This document shows positions 28,067-39,606 of a stretch of 64,000 bases of DNA, one piece after another. The DNA comes from Pleurodeles waltl (taxonomy: Eukaryota > Chordata > Amphibia > Caudata > Salamandridae). A program made the position numbers and the translations under genes. The DNA lies in contig NC_090448.1 in the NCBI RefSeq assembly GCF_031143425.1, positions 333,200,177 to 333,264,176 of the forward strand. The letters run 5' to 3'. Positions within the stretch are counted from its first letter, which is position 1; every line of letters starts with the position of its first letter. Below the pieces are notes generated by a model that worked only from the letters and a program-made list of their open reading frames with translations, was not told the DNA's origin and searched no databases.

Positions 28067-31018
28067 CTCACACGTCACTCATCCCCTCCACACAACACCA
28101 GTGGGGGGAAGAATAAGTCAGTATTACCAATCTTGGGAGGAAATAACAACAGACACTTGGGTCTTAGCAATTATCCAACATGGTTATTGCATAGAATTTC
28201 TCAAAATCCCTCCAAACATACCACCAAAAACACAGAATATATCAAAACAGCATTCAGACCTTCTGGAAATAGAAGTTCAAGCATTACTGCAAAAGAAGGC
28301 AATAGAACTGGTACCAGGTACACAAATAAACACAGGAGTTTACTCACTGTACTTTCTAATACCAAAAAAGGACAAAACACTGAGACCAATCCTAGATCTC
28401 AGAACACTAAACACCTACATCAAATCAGAACACTTTCACATGGTCACGCTACAAGAAGTGTTACCATTGCTAAAGCAACAAGACTACATGACAACCTTAG
28501 ATCTCAAAGACGCGTATTTCCACATACCGGTACATCCCTCGCACAGGAAATACCTAAGGTTCGTATTCAAAGGAATACATTACCAATTCAAAGTATTGCC
28601 GTTCGGTATAACAACCGCACCAAGAATCTTTACAAAATGCCTAGCAGTAGTAGCTGCACACATCAGAAGGCAGCAAATACACGTATTCCCGTATCTAGAC
28701 GATTGGCTAATCAAGACCAACTCACTGACAAAGTGTTCACACCACACAGATCAGGTCATACAAACCCTCTACAAACTCGGTTTCTCCGTCAACTATGCAA
28801 AATCACACATTCTGCCGTGCAAAGTACAGCAATACCTAGGAGCAACAATAGACACAACAAGGGGAATAGCCACTCCAAGTCCACAAAGGGTTCAACATTT
28901 CCTAAAAGTTATACAAACCATGTATCCAACACAAAAAATACAAGCAAAGATGGTATTACAACTCCTAGGCATGATGTCCTCATGCATAGCCATTGTCCCG
29001 AACGCAAGACTGCACATGAGGCCCTTACAACAGTGCCTAGCATCACAATGGTCACAAGCACAGGGTCACCTTCTAGATCTGGTGTTGATAGACCGCCAAA
29101 CATACATCTCGCTTCTATGGTGGAACAGTATAAATTTAAACAAAGGGTGGCCTTTCCAAGACCCAGTGCCACAATACGTGATAAAAACAGATGCTTCCAT
29201 GACAGGGTGGGGAGCACACCTCAATCAACACAGCATCCAAGGACAATGGGACGTACATCAAACAAAGCTGCATATAAATCACCTCGAACTGCTAGCAGTT
29301 TTCCTAGCGTTAAAAGCATTCCAACCCATCATAACCCACAAGTACATTCTTTTCAAAACAGACAACATGACAACAATGTATTATCTAAACAAACAGGGGG
29401 GGACACACTCGACACAGCTGTGCCTTCTGGCACAAAAAATATGGCAATGGGCAATTCACAACCACATTCGCCTAATAGCACAGTTTATTCCAGGGATCCA
29501 GAATCAACTTGCAGACAATCTCTCTCGAGATCACCAACAGGTCCACGAATGGGAAATTCACCCCCAAATTCTAAACACTTACTTCAAACTTTGGGGAACA
29601 CCTCAAATAGACTTATTTGCAACAAAGGAGAACGCAAAATGCCAAAACTTCGCATCCAGATACCCACACAGGCAGTCTCAAGGCAATGCCCTATGGATGA
29701 ACTGGTCAGGGATATTTGCGTACGCTTTTCCCCTTCTCCCTCTCCTTCCATATCTAGTAAACAAATTGAGTCAAAACAAACTCAAACTCATACTGATAGC
29801 ACCAACATGGGCAAGGCAACCTTGGTACACAACACTGCTAGACCTATCAATCGTACCCCACGTCAAGTTGCCCAACAGGCCAGATCTGTTAACACAACAC
29901 AAACAACAGATCAGGCATCCAAACCCAGCATCGCTGAATCTAGCAATCTGGCTCCTGAAATCCTAGAATTCGGACACTTAAACCTCACACAAGAATGTAT
30001 GGAAGTCATAAAGCAAGCTAGAAGACCATCCACTAGACACTGCTATGCAAGCAAATGGAAAAGGTTTGTTTGCTACTGCCATCATAATCAAATTCAACCA
30101 TTACACGCATCTCCAAAGGATGTAGTGGGTTACTTACTACACTTACAAAAATCGAACCTGGCCTTCTCTTCCATTAAAATACACCTCGCAGATATATCTG
30201 CATACCTGCAGATTACCCATTCAACTTCACTATTTAGGATACCTGTCATTAAAGCGTTTATGGAAGGCCTCAAAAGAATTATACCACCAAGGACACCACC
30301 CGTTCCTTCATGGAACCTCAACATCGTCTTAACAAGACTCATGGGTCCACCTTTTAAACCCATGCATTCTTGCGAAATACAATTCCTAACCTGGAAAGTT
30401 GCATTTCTCATCGCCATCACATCTCTAAGAAGAGTAAGTGAAATTCAGGCGTTTACAATACAAGAACCTTTTATCCAAATACACAAAAATAAGGTAGTCC
30501 TAAGAACCAATCCTAAATTTCTACCAAAGGTTATTTCACCGTTCCACTTAAATCAAACGGTAGAACTACCAGTGTTCTTCCCACAACCAGACTCGGTAGC
30601 TGAAAGAGCACTACATACATTAGACATCAGAAGAGCACTAATGTACTACATTGACAGAACAAAAGACATCAGAAAAACTAAACAACTGTTTATTGCATTC
30701 CAAAAACCTCATACAGGAAACCCAATATCAAAACAGGGTATAGCCAGATGGATAGTTAAGTGCATCCAAATCTGCTACCTTAAAGCAAAAAGGGAGCTGC
30801 CCATTACACCAAGGGCACACTCAACCCGAAAGAAAGGCGCTAGCATGGCCTTCCTAGGGAATATTCCAATGCACGAGATATGTAAGGCAGCCACATGGTC
30901 TACGCCTCACACATTTACTAAGCACTACTGTGTAGACGTGCTGTCCGCACAACAAGCCACAGTAGGTCAAGCCGTACTAAGAACTTTATTTCAGACTACT
31001 TCCACTCCTACAGGCTGA
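28067..31018 (+). CDS. B1 ORF3, tyrosine recombinase with long N-terminal extension
   Basis: The frame is ORF1's own frame after its TGA, open without another stop to 31018. The catalytic domain lies at about 29900-31018. Numbered from 28133, R766/R767 (Leu-Arg-Arg-Val-Ser), H896 to R899 (His-Ser-Thr-Arg) and Y932 (Lys-His-Tyr-Cys) match the tyrosine-recombinase set. The preceding 590 or so codons overlap ORF2 in the same relative frame as in A1, and encode a Ser/Thr/Asn/His-rich sequence. Where translation starts is unknown. Confidence 0.88.
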   Translation, partial: LTRHSSPPHNTSGGKNKSVLPILGGNNNRHLGLSNYPTWLLHRISQNPSKHTTKNTEYIKTAFRPSGNRSSSITAKEGNRTGTRYTNKHRSLLTVLSNTKKGQNTETNPRSQNTKHLHQIRTLSHGHATRSVTIAKATRLHDNLRSQRRVFPHTGTSLAQEIPKVRIQRNTLPIQSIAVRYNNRTKNLYKMPSSSSCTHQKAANTRIPVSRRLANQDQLTDKVFTPHRSGHTNPLQTRFLRQLCKITHSAVQSTAIPRSNNRHNKGNSHSKSTKGSTFPKSYTNHVSNTKNTSKDGITTPRHDVLMHSHCPERKTAHEALTTVPSITMVTSTGSPSRSGVDRPPNIHLASMVEQYKFKQRVAFPRPSATIRDKNRCFHDRVGSTPQSTQHPRTMGRTSNKAAYKSPRTASSFPSVKSIPTHHNPQVHSFQNRQHDNNVLSKQTGGDTLDTAVPSGTKNMAMGNSQPHSPNSTVYSRDPESTCRQSLSRSPTGPRMGNSPPNSKHLLQTLGNTSNRLICNKGERKMPKLRIQIPTQAVSRQCPMDELVRDICVRFSPSPSPSISSKQIESKQTQTHTDSTNMGKATLVHNTARPINRTPRQVAQQARSVNTTQTTDQASKPSIAESSNLAPEILEFGHLNLTQECMEVIKQARRPSTRHCYASKWKRFVCYCHHNQIQPLHASPKDVVGYLLHLQKSNLAFSSIKIHLADISAYLQITHSTSLFRIPVIKAFMEGLKRIIPPRTPPVPSWNLNIVLTRLMGPPFKPMHSCEIQFLTWKVAFLIAITSLRRVSEIQAFTIQEPFIQIHKNKVVLRTNPKFLPKVISPFHLNQTVELPVFFPQPDSVAERALHTLDIRRALMYYIDRTKDIRKTKQLFIAFQKPHTGNPISKQGIARWIVKCIQICYLKAKRELPITPRAHSTRKKGASMAFLGNIPMHEICKAATWSTPHTFTKHYCVDVLSAQQATVGQAVLRTLFQTTSTPTG
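28101..29966 (+). CDS. B1 ORF2, reverse transcriptase/RNase H with C-terminal domain
   Basis: A 621-codon open frame. RT has Leu-Ile-Pro-Lys-Lys-Asp, Leu-Lys-Asp-Ala-Tyr-Phe and the catalytic Tyr-Leu-Asp-Asp (D200 and D201 from 28101). RNase H has Thr-Asp-Ala-Ser, Leu-Glu-Leu, Thr-Asp-Asn and Ala-Asp-Asn-Leu-Ser-Arg. The C-terminal domain has Asp-Leu-Phe-Ala-Thr-Lys and Ala-Pro-Thr-Trp-Ala, the place of the methylase-like domain. The first in-frame ATG is at 28440, inside RT, so translation must come from ORF1 by a +1 shift or by another route. All motifs are intact, so the enzyme could be active. Confidence 0.9.
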   Translation: MGGRISQYYQSWEEITTDTWVLAIIQHGYCIEFLKIPPNIPPKTQNISKQHSDLLEIEVQALLQKKAIELVPGTQINTGVYSLYFLIPKKDKTLRPILDLRTLNTYIKSEHFHMVTLQEVLPLLKQQDYMTTLDLKDAYFHIPVHPSHRKYLRFVFKGIHYQFKVLPFGITTAPRIFTKCLAVVAAHIRRQQIHVFPYLDDWLIKTNSLTKCSHHTDQVIQTLYKLGFSVNYAKSHILPCKVQQYLGATIDTTRGIATPSPQRVQHFLKVIQTMYPTQKIQAKMVLQLLGMMSSCIAIVPNARLHMRPLQQCLASQWSQAQGHLLDLVLIDRQTYISLLWWNSINLNKGWPFQDPVPQYVIKTDASMTGWGAHLNQHSIQGQWDVHQTKLHINHLELLAVFLALKAFQPIITHKYILFKTDNMTTMYYLNKQGGTHSTQLCLLAQKIWQWAIHNHIRLIAQFIPGIQNQLADNLSRDHQQVHEWEIHPQILNTYFKLWGTPQIDLFATKENAKCQNFASRYPHRQSQGNALWMNWSGIFAYAFPLLPLLPYLVNKLSQNKLKLILIAPTWARQPWYTTLLDLSIVPHVKLPNRPDLLTQHKQQIRHPNPASLNLAIWLLKS

Positions 31019-31054
31019 GCCACCGCTTTTGGGGAGATAACTGCTTACTAGTCT

Positions 31055-31165
31055 ATGCACAACATGTGTATCTGCAGCTACACATGCCATCGAACTGAAA
31101 ATGTCACTTACCCAGTGTACATCTGTTCGTGGCATTAGTCGCTGCAGATTCACATGTGCCCACCC
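31055..31165. repeat. B1 internal complementary region
   Basis: Reverse complement of the right terminus joined to the left terminus of B1. The junction reads TTTTCA then GTT then CGATGG on the complementary strand. Confidence 0.88.
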
Positions 31166-31317
31166 GCCTCCCCGGGAGCCTGTAGCCGTTTGGAAGTTAT
31201 CTTCAACTTTGTACATTTGTAAATATATTATTTAAACCTTAATTGGTACATACTTATTCACTCCATTGCATGGGCACTATTACTAACACACACAACTCCT
31301 ACCTCACCCTCTGCGGG

Positions 31318-31523
31318 GAAAACAATCGAAGATGGAGTCGACGCCCATGCGCAATGGAAGCAAAAGAGGAGGAGTCCCTCGGTCTCGTGACTCGAAAGAC
31401 TTCTTCGAAGAAAAACAACTTGTAACACTCCGACCCAACACCAGATGGCGGGCTATGCACAACATGTGAATCTGCAGCGACTAATGCCACGAGCAGATGT
31501 ACACTGGGTAAGTGACATTTTCA
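31318..31523. repeat. B1 right inverted terminal repeat with outer extension
   Basis: Complementary to the left ITR, plus an outer extension ending CACTGGGTAAGTGACATT, which contains a splice-donor-like GGTAAGT. Confidence 0.9.
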
Positions 31524-32378
31524 TTACTTAACTCTGAAAAAGAGCGGGTGCTCAAGAGTCCATACCTTCATGGTATATACCTTACACCAAGTAGAGTAAC
31601 GTTTTTTATGCCTGATGAGAATTTATATATATCTACACAGTCAGGATTCCTTAACTTTTGGGCTATTGTACCTTCATTTGGGGGGCAGAGTTGCTCCCTC
31701 TCCAGTAGGTGAGATCTTGTATTCATAAGGTCGAGTATCCCTTAAAAGGAGATTGTAATATTAACAACTCCATAGGAGTGTCAGTATATTATTTAAGAAA
31801 CAGGGTCATTGTGAAGAGGTTCTTGTTCTGCTAATTGATAATGCAACCTTAGGGTTCTTTATAAGGATTATACAGCACTAAAGGTTTCTACTTGCTGAGT
31901 CTTTATTGAACTGTCAAACAAGGTAGCTGTTGTTCTACACTATTTGTTATGTAGGTTCTACTTTACCGATGATATGGTAGTATCAGTTTTCTACTTTTGG
32001 TACATTGGAAATCAGATCATCTAGGGGACTTTGAGACTTTCTTTGTTTTAGTGTTGAAGGTTTTTGTATCAGATAGCCATCATATTTTTCTGGACTTTCT
32101 ACACTCCAGTGTAGACATTTGTATGTTCATGGTCTCTGAACATTATTCTTATTTTTCCTGGCTTATGTCAGGCGTTCATGGGCCTTTATTGAGAAGTGTC
32201 TCTCTGTAGATTATGTTCATTCTTGTGGATATAAGACTCTTAGGATTTACTCTGCACTTTTGTGTTTGCATTCAAAGGTTTCCTTCTTTTCAGAGTGTTT
32301 TACCTTCTTCAGGGGTATTTATTCTTCTTTATGAAGATAATTATATCTGTTTTACATTTAGGTGCTAATGCCCAATCT
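31524..32378. other. Unassigned, possibly decayed DIRS R3
   Basis: A weak RNase H-like stretch (Leu-Ile-Asp-Asn-Ala-Thr near 31835-31855) suggests decayed RT/RNase H, but the alignment is too poor to claim. No gene was seen. Confidence 0.3.
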
Positions 32379-32383
32379 AGGTA

Positions 32384-34999
32384 TGTAAGGAAATGCCTCC
32401 TTGGCATGGTTACCTCTTGACTTTTTGCCTTTGCTGATGCCAAGTTATGATTTGAATGTGTGCTGAGGCCTGCTAACCAGGCCCCAGCACCAGTGTTCTT
32501 TCCCTAACCTGTACCTTTGTTTCCACAATTGGCACACCCTGGCATCCAGGTAAGTCCCTTGTAACTGGTACCACTGGTACCAAGGGCCCTGATGCCAGGG
32601 AAGGTCTCTAAGGGCTGCAGCATGTCTTATGCCACCCTGGAGACCCCTCACTCAGCACAGACACACTGCTTGCCAGCTTGTGTGTGCTGGTGGGGATAAA
32701 ATGACTAAGTCGACATGGCACTCCCCTCAGGGTGCCATGCCAACCTCACACTGCCTATAGGCATAGATAAGTCACCCCTCTAGCAGGCCTTACAGCCCTA
32801 AGGCAGGGTGCACTATATCATAGGTGAGGGCATAAGTGCATGAGCACTATGCCCCTACAGTGTCTAAGCAAAACCTTAGACATTGTAAGTGCATGGTAGC
32901 CATAAGAGTATATGGTCTGGGAGTCTGTCATGCACGAACTCCACAGCACCATAATGGCTACACTGAAAACTGGGAAGTTTGGTATCAAACTTCTCAGCAC
33001 AATAAATGCACACTGATACCAGTGTACATTTTATTGTAAAATACACCCCAGCAGGCATCTTAGAGATGCCCCCTGAAACCATACCCGACTTCCAGTCTGG
33101 ACTGACTAGTTTTAGCAGCCTGCCACACACCAGAAATGTTGCTGGCCACATGGGGAGAGTGCCTTTGTCACTCTGTGGCTAGTAACCAAGCCTGTACTAG
33201 GTGGAGGTGCTTTTCACCTCCCCCTGCAGGAACTGTAATACCTGGCGGTGAGCCTCAAAGGCTCACCCCCTTTGTTACAGCACCCCAGGGCACTCCAGCT
33301 AGTGGAGATGCCCGCCCCCTCTGGCCACGGCCACACTTTTGGTAGCAAGGCCGGAGGAGATAATGAGAAAAACAAGGAGGAGTCACTGGCCAGGCAGGAC
33401 AGCCCCTAAGGTGTCCTGAGCTGAGGTGACTCTGACTTTTAGAAGGTGGAGGATTCCCCCAATAGGATTAGGGATGTGCCCCCCTCCCCTCAGGGAGGAA
33501 GCACAAAGAGGGTGTAGCCACCCTCAGGGCTAGTAGCCATTGGCTACTAACCCCCCAGACCTAAACACACCCCTAAATTGAGTATTTAGGGGCTCCCCAG
33601 AACCTAGGAAACTAGATTCCTGCAACCTAAGACAAAGAAAGACTGCTGAGCTGAAAAACCTGCAGAGAAGACGGAGACACCATCTTTGGCCCCAGCTCTA
33701 CCGGCCTGTCTCCCCACTTAAAGAGAACTGCAACAGCGACGCGTTCCACAGGCCTGAAGCCTCAGAGGACTACCCTGCATCTAAAATGACCAAGAACTCC
33801 AGAGGACAGCGGCTCTGCTCCAAAGAAGAAACATCTTTGCAACAAAGAAGCAACTTTGAAAGAACACACGTTTCCCGCCGGAAGCGTGAGACTTTGCACT
33901 CTGCACTCAATGCCCCCGGCTCGACTTGTGGAGAATCAACACTACAGGGAGGACTCCCCGGCGACTGCGAGCCCGTGACTAGCCAGAGTTGACCCCCCCC
34001 TGAGCCCCCACAGCGACGCCTGCAGAGGGAATCTAGAGGCTCCCCCTGACCGCGACTGCCTGCTTCTAAGAACCCGTCGCCTGGTAAGGACACTGCACCC
34101 CGCAGCCCCCAGGACCTGAAGGATCAGACCTCCAGTGCAGGAGCGACCCCCAGGTGGCCCTCTCCCTTGCCCAGGTGGTGGCTACCCCGAGGAGCCCCCC
34201 CCCCCCCTTGCCTGCCTGCTTCGCTGAAGAGACCCCTAGATCTCCCATTGAACTACATTGCAAACCCGACGCCTGTTTGCACACTGCACCCGGCCGCCCC
34301 CGTGCCACTGAGGGTGTACTTTTTGTGCTGACTTGTGTCCCCCCCGGTGCCCTACAAAACCCTCCTGGTCTGCCCTCCGAAGACGCGGGTACTTACCTGC
34401 TGGCAGACTAGAACCGGGGCACCCCCTTCTCCATTGAAGCCTATGTGTTTTGGGCACCACTTTGACCTCTGCACCTGACTGGCCCTGAGCTGCTGGTGTG
34501 GTAACTTTGGGGTTGCCCTGAACCCCCAACGGTGGCCTACCTTGGATCCAACTTTGTTAGTTTTGCAGGTAAGTAAACCAACTACAGGGTTCAAACACTT
34601 ACCTCCCCCAGGAAATGTTGAAAATTGCACTGTTTCCAGTTTTAAAATAGCTGTTTCAAAGTTCCTAAAGTTCCTAAGTGAAATACCTTTCATTTAAAGC
34701 ATTGTTTGTAAATCTTGAACCTGTGGTTCTTAAAATAAACTAAGAAAATATATTTTTCTATATAAAAACCTATTGGCCTGGAATTGTCTTTGAGTGTGTG
34801 TTCCTCATTTATTGCCTGTGTGTGTACAACAAATGCTTAACACTACCCTCTGATAAGCCTACTGCTTGACCACACTACCACAAAATAGAGCATTAGAATT
34901 ATCTCTTTTTGCCACTATCTTACCTCTAAGGGGAACCCTTGGACTATGTGCATGCTATTTCTCACTTTGAAATAGTGCATACAGAGCCAACTTCCTACA
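32384..34999 (+). mobile_element. LTR-like element copy 2, complete with 5-bp target duplication
   Basis: A 2,616-bp unit that starts TGTAAGGAAATGCC, ends CTTCCTACA and is flanked by AGGTA on both sides (32379-32383 and 35000-35004). TG...CA ends and a 5-bp duplication fit a solo LTR or a non-autonomous LTR element. An AATAAA lies about 270 bp before the 3' end. No coding frame of note is present. It is the reference copy for 16238-18744 and 52531-55196. Confidence 0.88.
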
Positions 35000-35004
35000 A
35001 GGTA

Positions 35005-35224
35005 CAACTGTTTTCTTCATGACTTGACTCTACTTGTTGTAGGTTGGACTCACAGTTTAATAAGTGTTGTCATAATACTGAATATTCAAAATTGTGTACA
35101 TTTTTTTTTTTTTGCATAATTAACAACTTTTCTAGTTCATCTGTAGATGAGTCTTAATCAGTATAAGAGTCACATATTCACTGTGGTTTCCGCCACTTTA
35201 CCGAGGTCCATTTATGTGTATGTA

Positions 35225-35257
<33 letters not shown>

Positions 35258-35273
35258 ATATGTGTATATATAT
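35005..35273. repeat. Unassigned flank with TG/TA microsatellite
   Basis: Bases 35213-35272 are a TG- and TATG-type microsatellite directly beside the left end of B2. The rest is AT-rich, with a T-run near 35102. Confidence 0.6.
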
Positions 35274-35465
35274 GTTCGGTGGCATGTGTAGCTGCAGATA
35301 CACATGCTGTTCATTATACTTCTGCCATCTAGTGTTAGGCTCGGAGTGTTTCAAGTTGTTTTTCTTCGAAGAAGCGTTTTCGAGTCACAGGAACGAGTGA
35401 CTCCTCCTCTTCGGTTCCATTGCGCATGGGCATCAACTCCATGTTAGATTGTTTTCTTTCCGCAG
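35274..35465. repeat. B2 left inverted terminal repeat
   Basis: Matches the B1 left ITR (GGTGGCATGTGTAGCTGCAG start and the TTTTTCTTCGAAGAAG block) and pairs with 48190-48375. Confidence 0.8.
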
Positions 35466-35657
35466 TCTGGTTCGGACGTGTTTCCTTTCGCTCCGAAAGT
35501 TCGATTCGGAAAACTTATAAAACGCCTTATTTTTGTTGGTATTGTATCAATCGGGTTTACTTCTTCCATCAACACATTGGTACCGTCGGAGAAGACTTGC
35601 CCTTTGGGGCGCACGTGCCCAACTCTGGTCTAGTCGGGCCGACCGCGTGGAAGCCTC

Positions 35658-37379
35658 ATGGATCGGACTCCATTCCGATTCTGTGCTCAGTGCCACGCAA
35701 AATTCCCTTATACAGACCAACATCTCATCTGTAATCTTTACCTTTCCCCAGATTATCGGGGAGAAAATTGTGAGGCCTGTCTATCCTTCCGGTCCAAGAA
35801 GACGCTTTCTTGACAGGAGGGCACGAAGACTCGAGATGGCGTCCAGAATCTCCGAACATCTCGACGTGGAGGAGGAAGAGATCATGCAGACAACAGTCTC
35901 CGTCCGAGGTTCCGACTCTGACCAAGAATCTGAGGAGGACAGACCGTTCACGGCAGGACAGCATGTGAGTACGCCTGCCCCTATACCATCACAAAGACAC
36001 AAGTATAAGGCCTTGGGTAGGCCACTGCCGGCAGGCCATGGCTCGGCCCGAAAAAAGACATCCGGGGACCAAACTGCCAGTTCGGCACTGAAATAGGCCA
36101 CTCCTCCGAAACCATTGGGGTCCATAAAAGGCTCCATGTCTGACTCCAGAAAACATCATTTTTCGGAGTCGAAAATTTGGAAATCCCTTTCAGAGCTGAG
36201 AACATCCACTACACCATCTTTTGTGATAACGAAAAAGCCGACTTCGGAACCAAAAAGAGCAGGATACACAGAGGAACATGGACTTTCAAAAAGACTAAAA
36301 GAAAGCCACAAAACCTCTGAAGAGGAGACTCAAGTACAGCCAATACTTGAAGTAATGGACGAGAGGCAAGCCAGGATTCATACCCACAAAGAAACCGGCA
36401 GAATCCTAACAGCACCTCCTCTAAAACCTAAGAGGAAATTAGCCTTTCAGGAGGAATTGGACACTACGTAGCCGCCAGCTAAAGTGCCAAAGCCAAAGGA
36501 GAGACCACCGCCTCCTCAGTTTTCTCCTCCTCACTCTCCACACCTGCATACCTCTCCTCCTACCAGTGCAGTCACCATCACATTAGTTTGACTCACAACA
36601 GGACAATGTAGATACATGGAATCTTTATGATCCAGATCCCATTCCCAACAACGACCCGGACTGCTATCCCTCTAAGCCTTCACCACCTGAGGATACTGCA
36701 GTGTACAATCAGTTTTTTAGCTGGGGCTGCAGCATACCATGGTGTCACCATGCACACTGAACCGTTGGAGGAGGATGTTTTGTTCAATACACTCTCCTCC
36801 ACACGTTCAAAATACCAGTGGCTTCCCATGCTCCCCGGCATGCTAAAACACGCTGATCAAATATTTAATGAGCCAGTTAAAGAAAGGATAATTACTCCCA
36901 GGATAGAGGAAAAAATACAAACCGCCTCCCTCCGATCCTGATTACACAACTCAACAAATCCCTCCAGATTCGGTAGTAGTAAGCGCTGCCACAAAAAAGG
37001 GCAAACTCAGTCATCAGGTGATGCACCCCCACCAGACAAAGAAAGCAGAAAGTTTGATGCTGCAGGGAAGAGAGTTGCATCCCAATCCGTAAATCAATGG
37101 AGGATAGCCAACTCACAGGTGCTGTTAGCTAGATACGTCAGGGCCCATTGGGATGAGATGCAAGACATAATTCAGCATCTCCCTAAAGAACATCAAAAAC
37201 AGGCACAGCAAATAGTGGAGGAAGGGCAAGCCATCACCAATAGTCAGATTAGGTCTGCCCTAGAAGCAGCAGACACAGCTGCTAGGAGTGTCAACACTGC
37301 TGTGACAATAAGGAGGCATGCATGGCTCAGGTCCTCGGGTGTTTAACCCGAAATCCAGCAAGCGGTGTTAAATATGCCA
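35658..37379 (+). pseudogene. B2 ORF1 (Gag-like), 5' part, decayed
   Basis: Starts with ATG 35658 and the Cys/His module. One Cys has become Tyr (Asn-Leu-Tyr) and one module His has become Tyr. Frameshifts and stops follow (for example TGA at about 35812 and TAG near 36468). The frame 36115-36471 reads through the point where B1 is frameshifted. The conserved Arg-Arg-His-Ala-Trp-Leu-Arg block is at about 37310-37330, and A2 interrupts it soon after. Confidence 0.82.
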
Positions 37380-37600
37380 ATCTGATAGAGACTTCTAGCT
37401 GCAGCTTCCTTACCTTAGAATTCCCTGGTGTCCGCTTCGAATCCGGAGTTTTTTCTGAGCATTACCCTGCGCGCGCGGCGTCGTTCGGAACCGCGTGCGT
37501 CAACAGCATCGTTGGAGCCGTCTGTGACATCACGGTTGTCTATATAGACGCTGTCTCTGCGCGCGTACATCAGTTCTTTTCCTTCCGCGCCGGTTAAGCG
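37380..37600. repeat. A2 left inverted terminal repeat
   Basis: Pairs with about 42895-43140. It is CpG-rich and contains the palindrome GTCTATATAGAC (TATA-like) and a CRE-like GTGACATCAC, a plausible promoter. Confidence 0.85.
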
Positions 37601-37663
37601 CAGTTTTGGAAAGAGCTACCCTGCTTCGACGGTTTGTCGACATTTTTTTGACTGTTTGGAGTC

Positions 37664-39606
37664 ATGTCTTAGAGAAAGACAGGATTCAAGCTGTGTGGTG
37701 CGTGTAATCGCACCATGTCGGTGACGGATCCGCACTGAGTTTGTCTTTGCTGCCTAGAGAAGGACCACGATTCCACCTCGTGCTCAGACTGTCTGGCCAT
37801 GGCGCCGAAGACCTTGAGGGAGAGATCCCTTAAGCTTCTTGCGGCCCGACATTCGTCTTCGGTCGGCGCGACTCCGCGGAGGTCACGGCCCCGCAGTAGG
37901 AGGAGGTCGCGGCACCGCTCCCGGAGCCCCAAGTCCTCTTCCTCGCATTCGAGGTCTTCCGAAGGTAAGAGGCACAAGAAGAAGAAGAAGTCCAAGCGGA
38001 CTTAGTCTTCGCCATGCCCGTCGGCCGATGAGGCGCCTAGGGAACGTCTACGTTCTGAGCGCGGTTCTGCGGAGCCGTCACCAGGGTCGACTCCTCGTCT
38101 TCCCCCCCTTTCCGGGGACCGGATCGACCCCCGCTCAGATAAAAGAATTCTACGAGGCCATGCCTCGCGTTTTTGAGCGGGCTGCACCCTTGGGTGGGTC
38201 TTCGGGCCCTGTGGGGTCAGCAGGGGCCCCTTCGGATTCGACGCCGGCGGCTTTGGCCTCGGTGCCGTTGGGGACCCCAGGGTCCGATACCAGATCCGGA
38301 CCAGAGCTGGTCTCTCACAGTCGGCCTCCTTCAGCGCTGGGTCCGACGTCGACGATTCCGCCGCCGGCGCCCACCGGTGGCAGCCCCATCCTTATTCCGG
38401 ATGATCCGGAGCCGAAGCGACGTCGTACGACGTCGACTCCGACTTCGACGGAGCCAATTCGGCCCAGATCATTGTCTGAGCATTATTTGGAACAGCCAGA
38501 CGTAGGAGAGGAATGGGAGGGGTCTGAGGACCCTTTAGAATCTGCATTGCAACAGGACTGGTATGAGGATCTAGGGGAGGCCAGTGGACTGGACACGTCT
38601 CCAGATACTCATATGCTCTCTCCTCCTAATGTGGCTACGGAGGAGGGTGCTTCTTTCGCTATGGTGGTGCTGATGTCTTGGACCTAGATTTGCCTACGGT
38701 GCCAGTCAGGACGAATATCCTGACAGAAGTGCTTCAGCCTGGGGTGTCAACATCGGAGCCGTTGTTGCCCTTCAATGAGGCTCTTACAGACGTCCTTCTG
38801 GGTACGTGGTCCAAACCCAGCACAGGGGCTCCTGTGAATAGGACGGTGGGCCGCCGCCATAGACCTGCTACTAGCGACCCTAGTTTCCTGACTCAACACC
38901 CCACTCCTGAGAGCTTGGTTATCCAAGCTTCTACTTCCCGTGGTGCCTTCCCTTCTGCTCCCCCGGATAAGGAATCCAAGAGGCTGGTTCAGCTTGGGAA
39001 GAAGATGTTTTCTTCCACCAGCCTGGCATTGAGGTCCGTAAACACCTCTTGCCTATTGGGCCGTTATTCCCATACTTTATGGGATACGGTGGCGCAAGTG
39101 CTGCCCCAGGTCCCGGAGGGCGTACAGGACACTCTCACCCAGGCTTTCAAGGATGGGAGAGATGCAGCCAAGTTTACGATCTGGTGTGGCTTGGACACGA
39201 CCGACTCACTGGGCAGAGCGATTTCATTGTCAGTGGCCCTACGTCGCCACACCTGGCTACGTTCTACTGGTTTTTCAGGGGATGACCGGTCTAGCTTGAT
39301 GGACGGCCCTTTGATGGCTCTCGCCTTTTTGGCGAAAAGGCAGACTCCGCGCTTGAGAGGTTCAAGGATTCTCTAGTCACGGCCAGATCCTTGGGCCTTT
39401 CAGCACCGGCACGACAGCAGTCTGTCTTTCGCCCCTTTCGAGGCTTCGGTAGGGGCGTGGTACCACACCAGCCACAGTTTAGCCACCGTCCTCAGGCTTC
39501 ACAGCATCCCGGAAGAGGACGTGGTCGTGGTACCATCAGACCCAGAGGGTCTGGCCAGAGGTCGGCCGCCACACAGCCCCCCTCCACTGCTCCCAAGCCC
39601 TCCTAG
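37664..39606 (+). pseudogene. A2 ORF1 (Gag-like), decayed
   Basis: ATG at 37664 is followed by a stop at codon 3, then the Cys/His module with an internal stop after its first His. An Arg/Ser-rich run (37870-38000) ends in a TAG, and later frames are shifted several times (open parts 37839-38687 and 38678-39376). The C-terminal part keeps an RG-rich tail and ends at TAG 39604-39606, after which the same frame stays open into ORF3. Confidence 0.82.

Larger units (their letters stand above)
25626..31523 (+). mobile_element. DIRS element B1, nearly intact, family B
   Basis: A 5.9-kb DIRS element with ITRs about 2% different from each other, intact RT and recombinase frames, and two lesions in gag. 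Its base composition (A- and C-rich coding strand) and terminal sequences (GTTCGATGGCATG on the left, GGTAAGTGACATTTTC on the right) separate it from family A, while gene order and motifs are the same. Confidence 0.92.

Noticed and set aside
31524..32378. RNase H fragment of copy R3 right of B1
   Set aside because: Only one short motif resembles RNase H and the surrounding sequence does not align, so it is reported as unassigned.
32384..34999. Harbinger-type DNA transposon as identity of the LTR-like repeat
   Set aside because: Harbinger elements duplicate three bases; the flanks here give five, with TG...CA ends.
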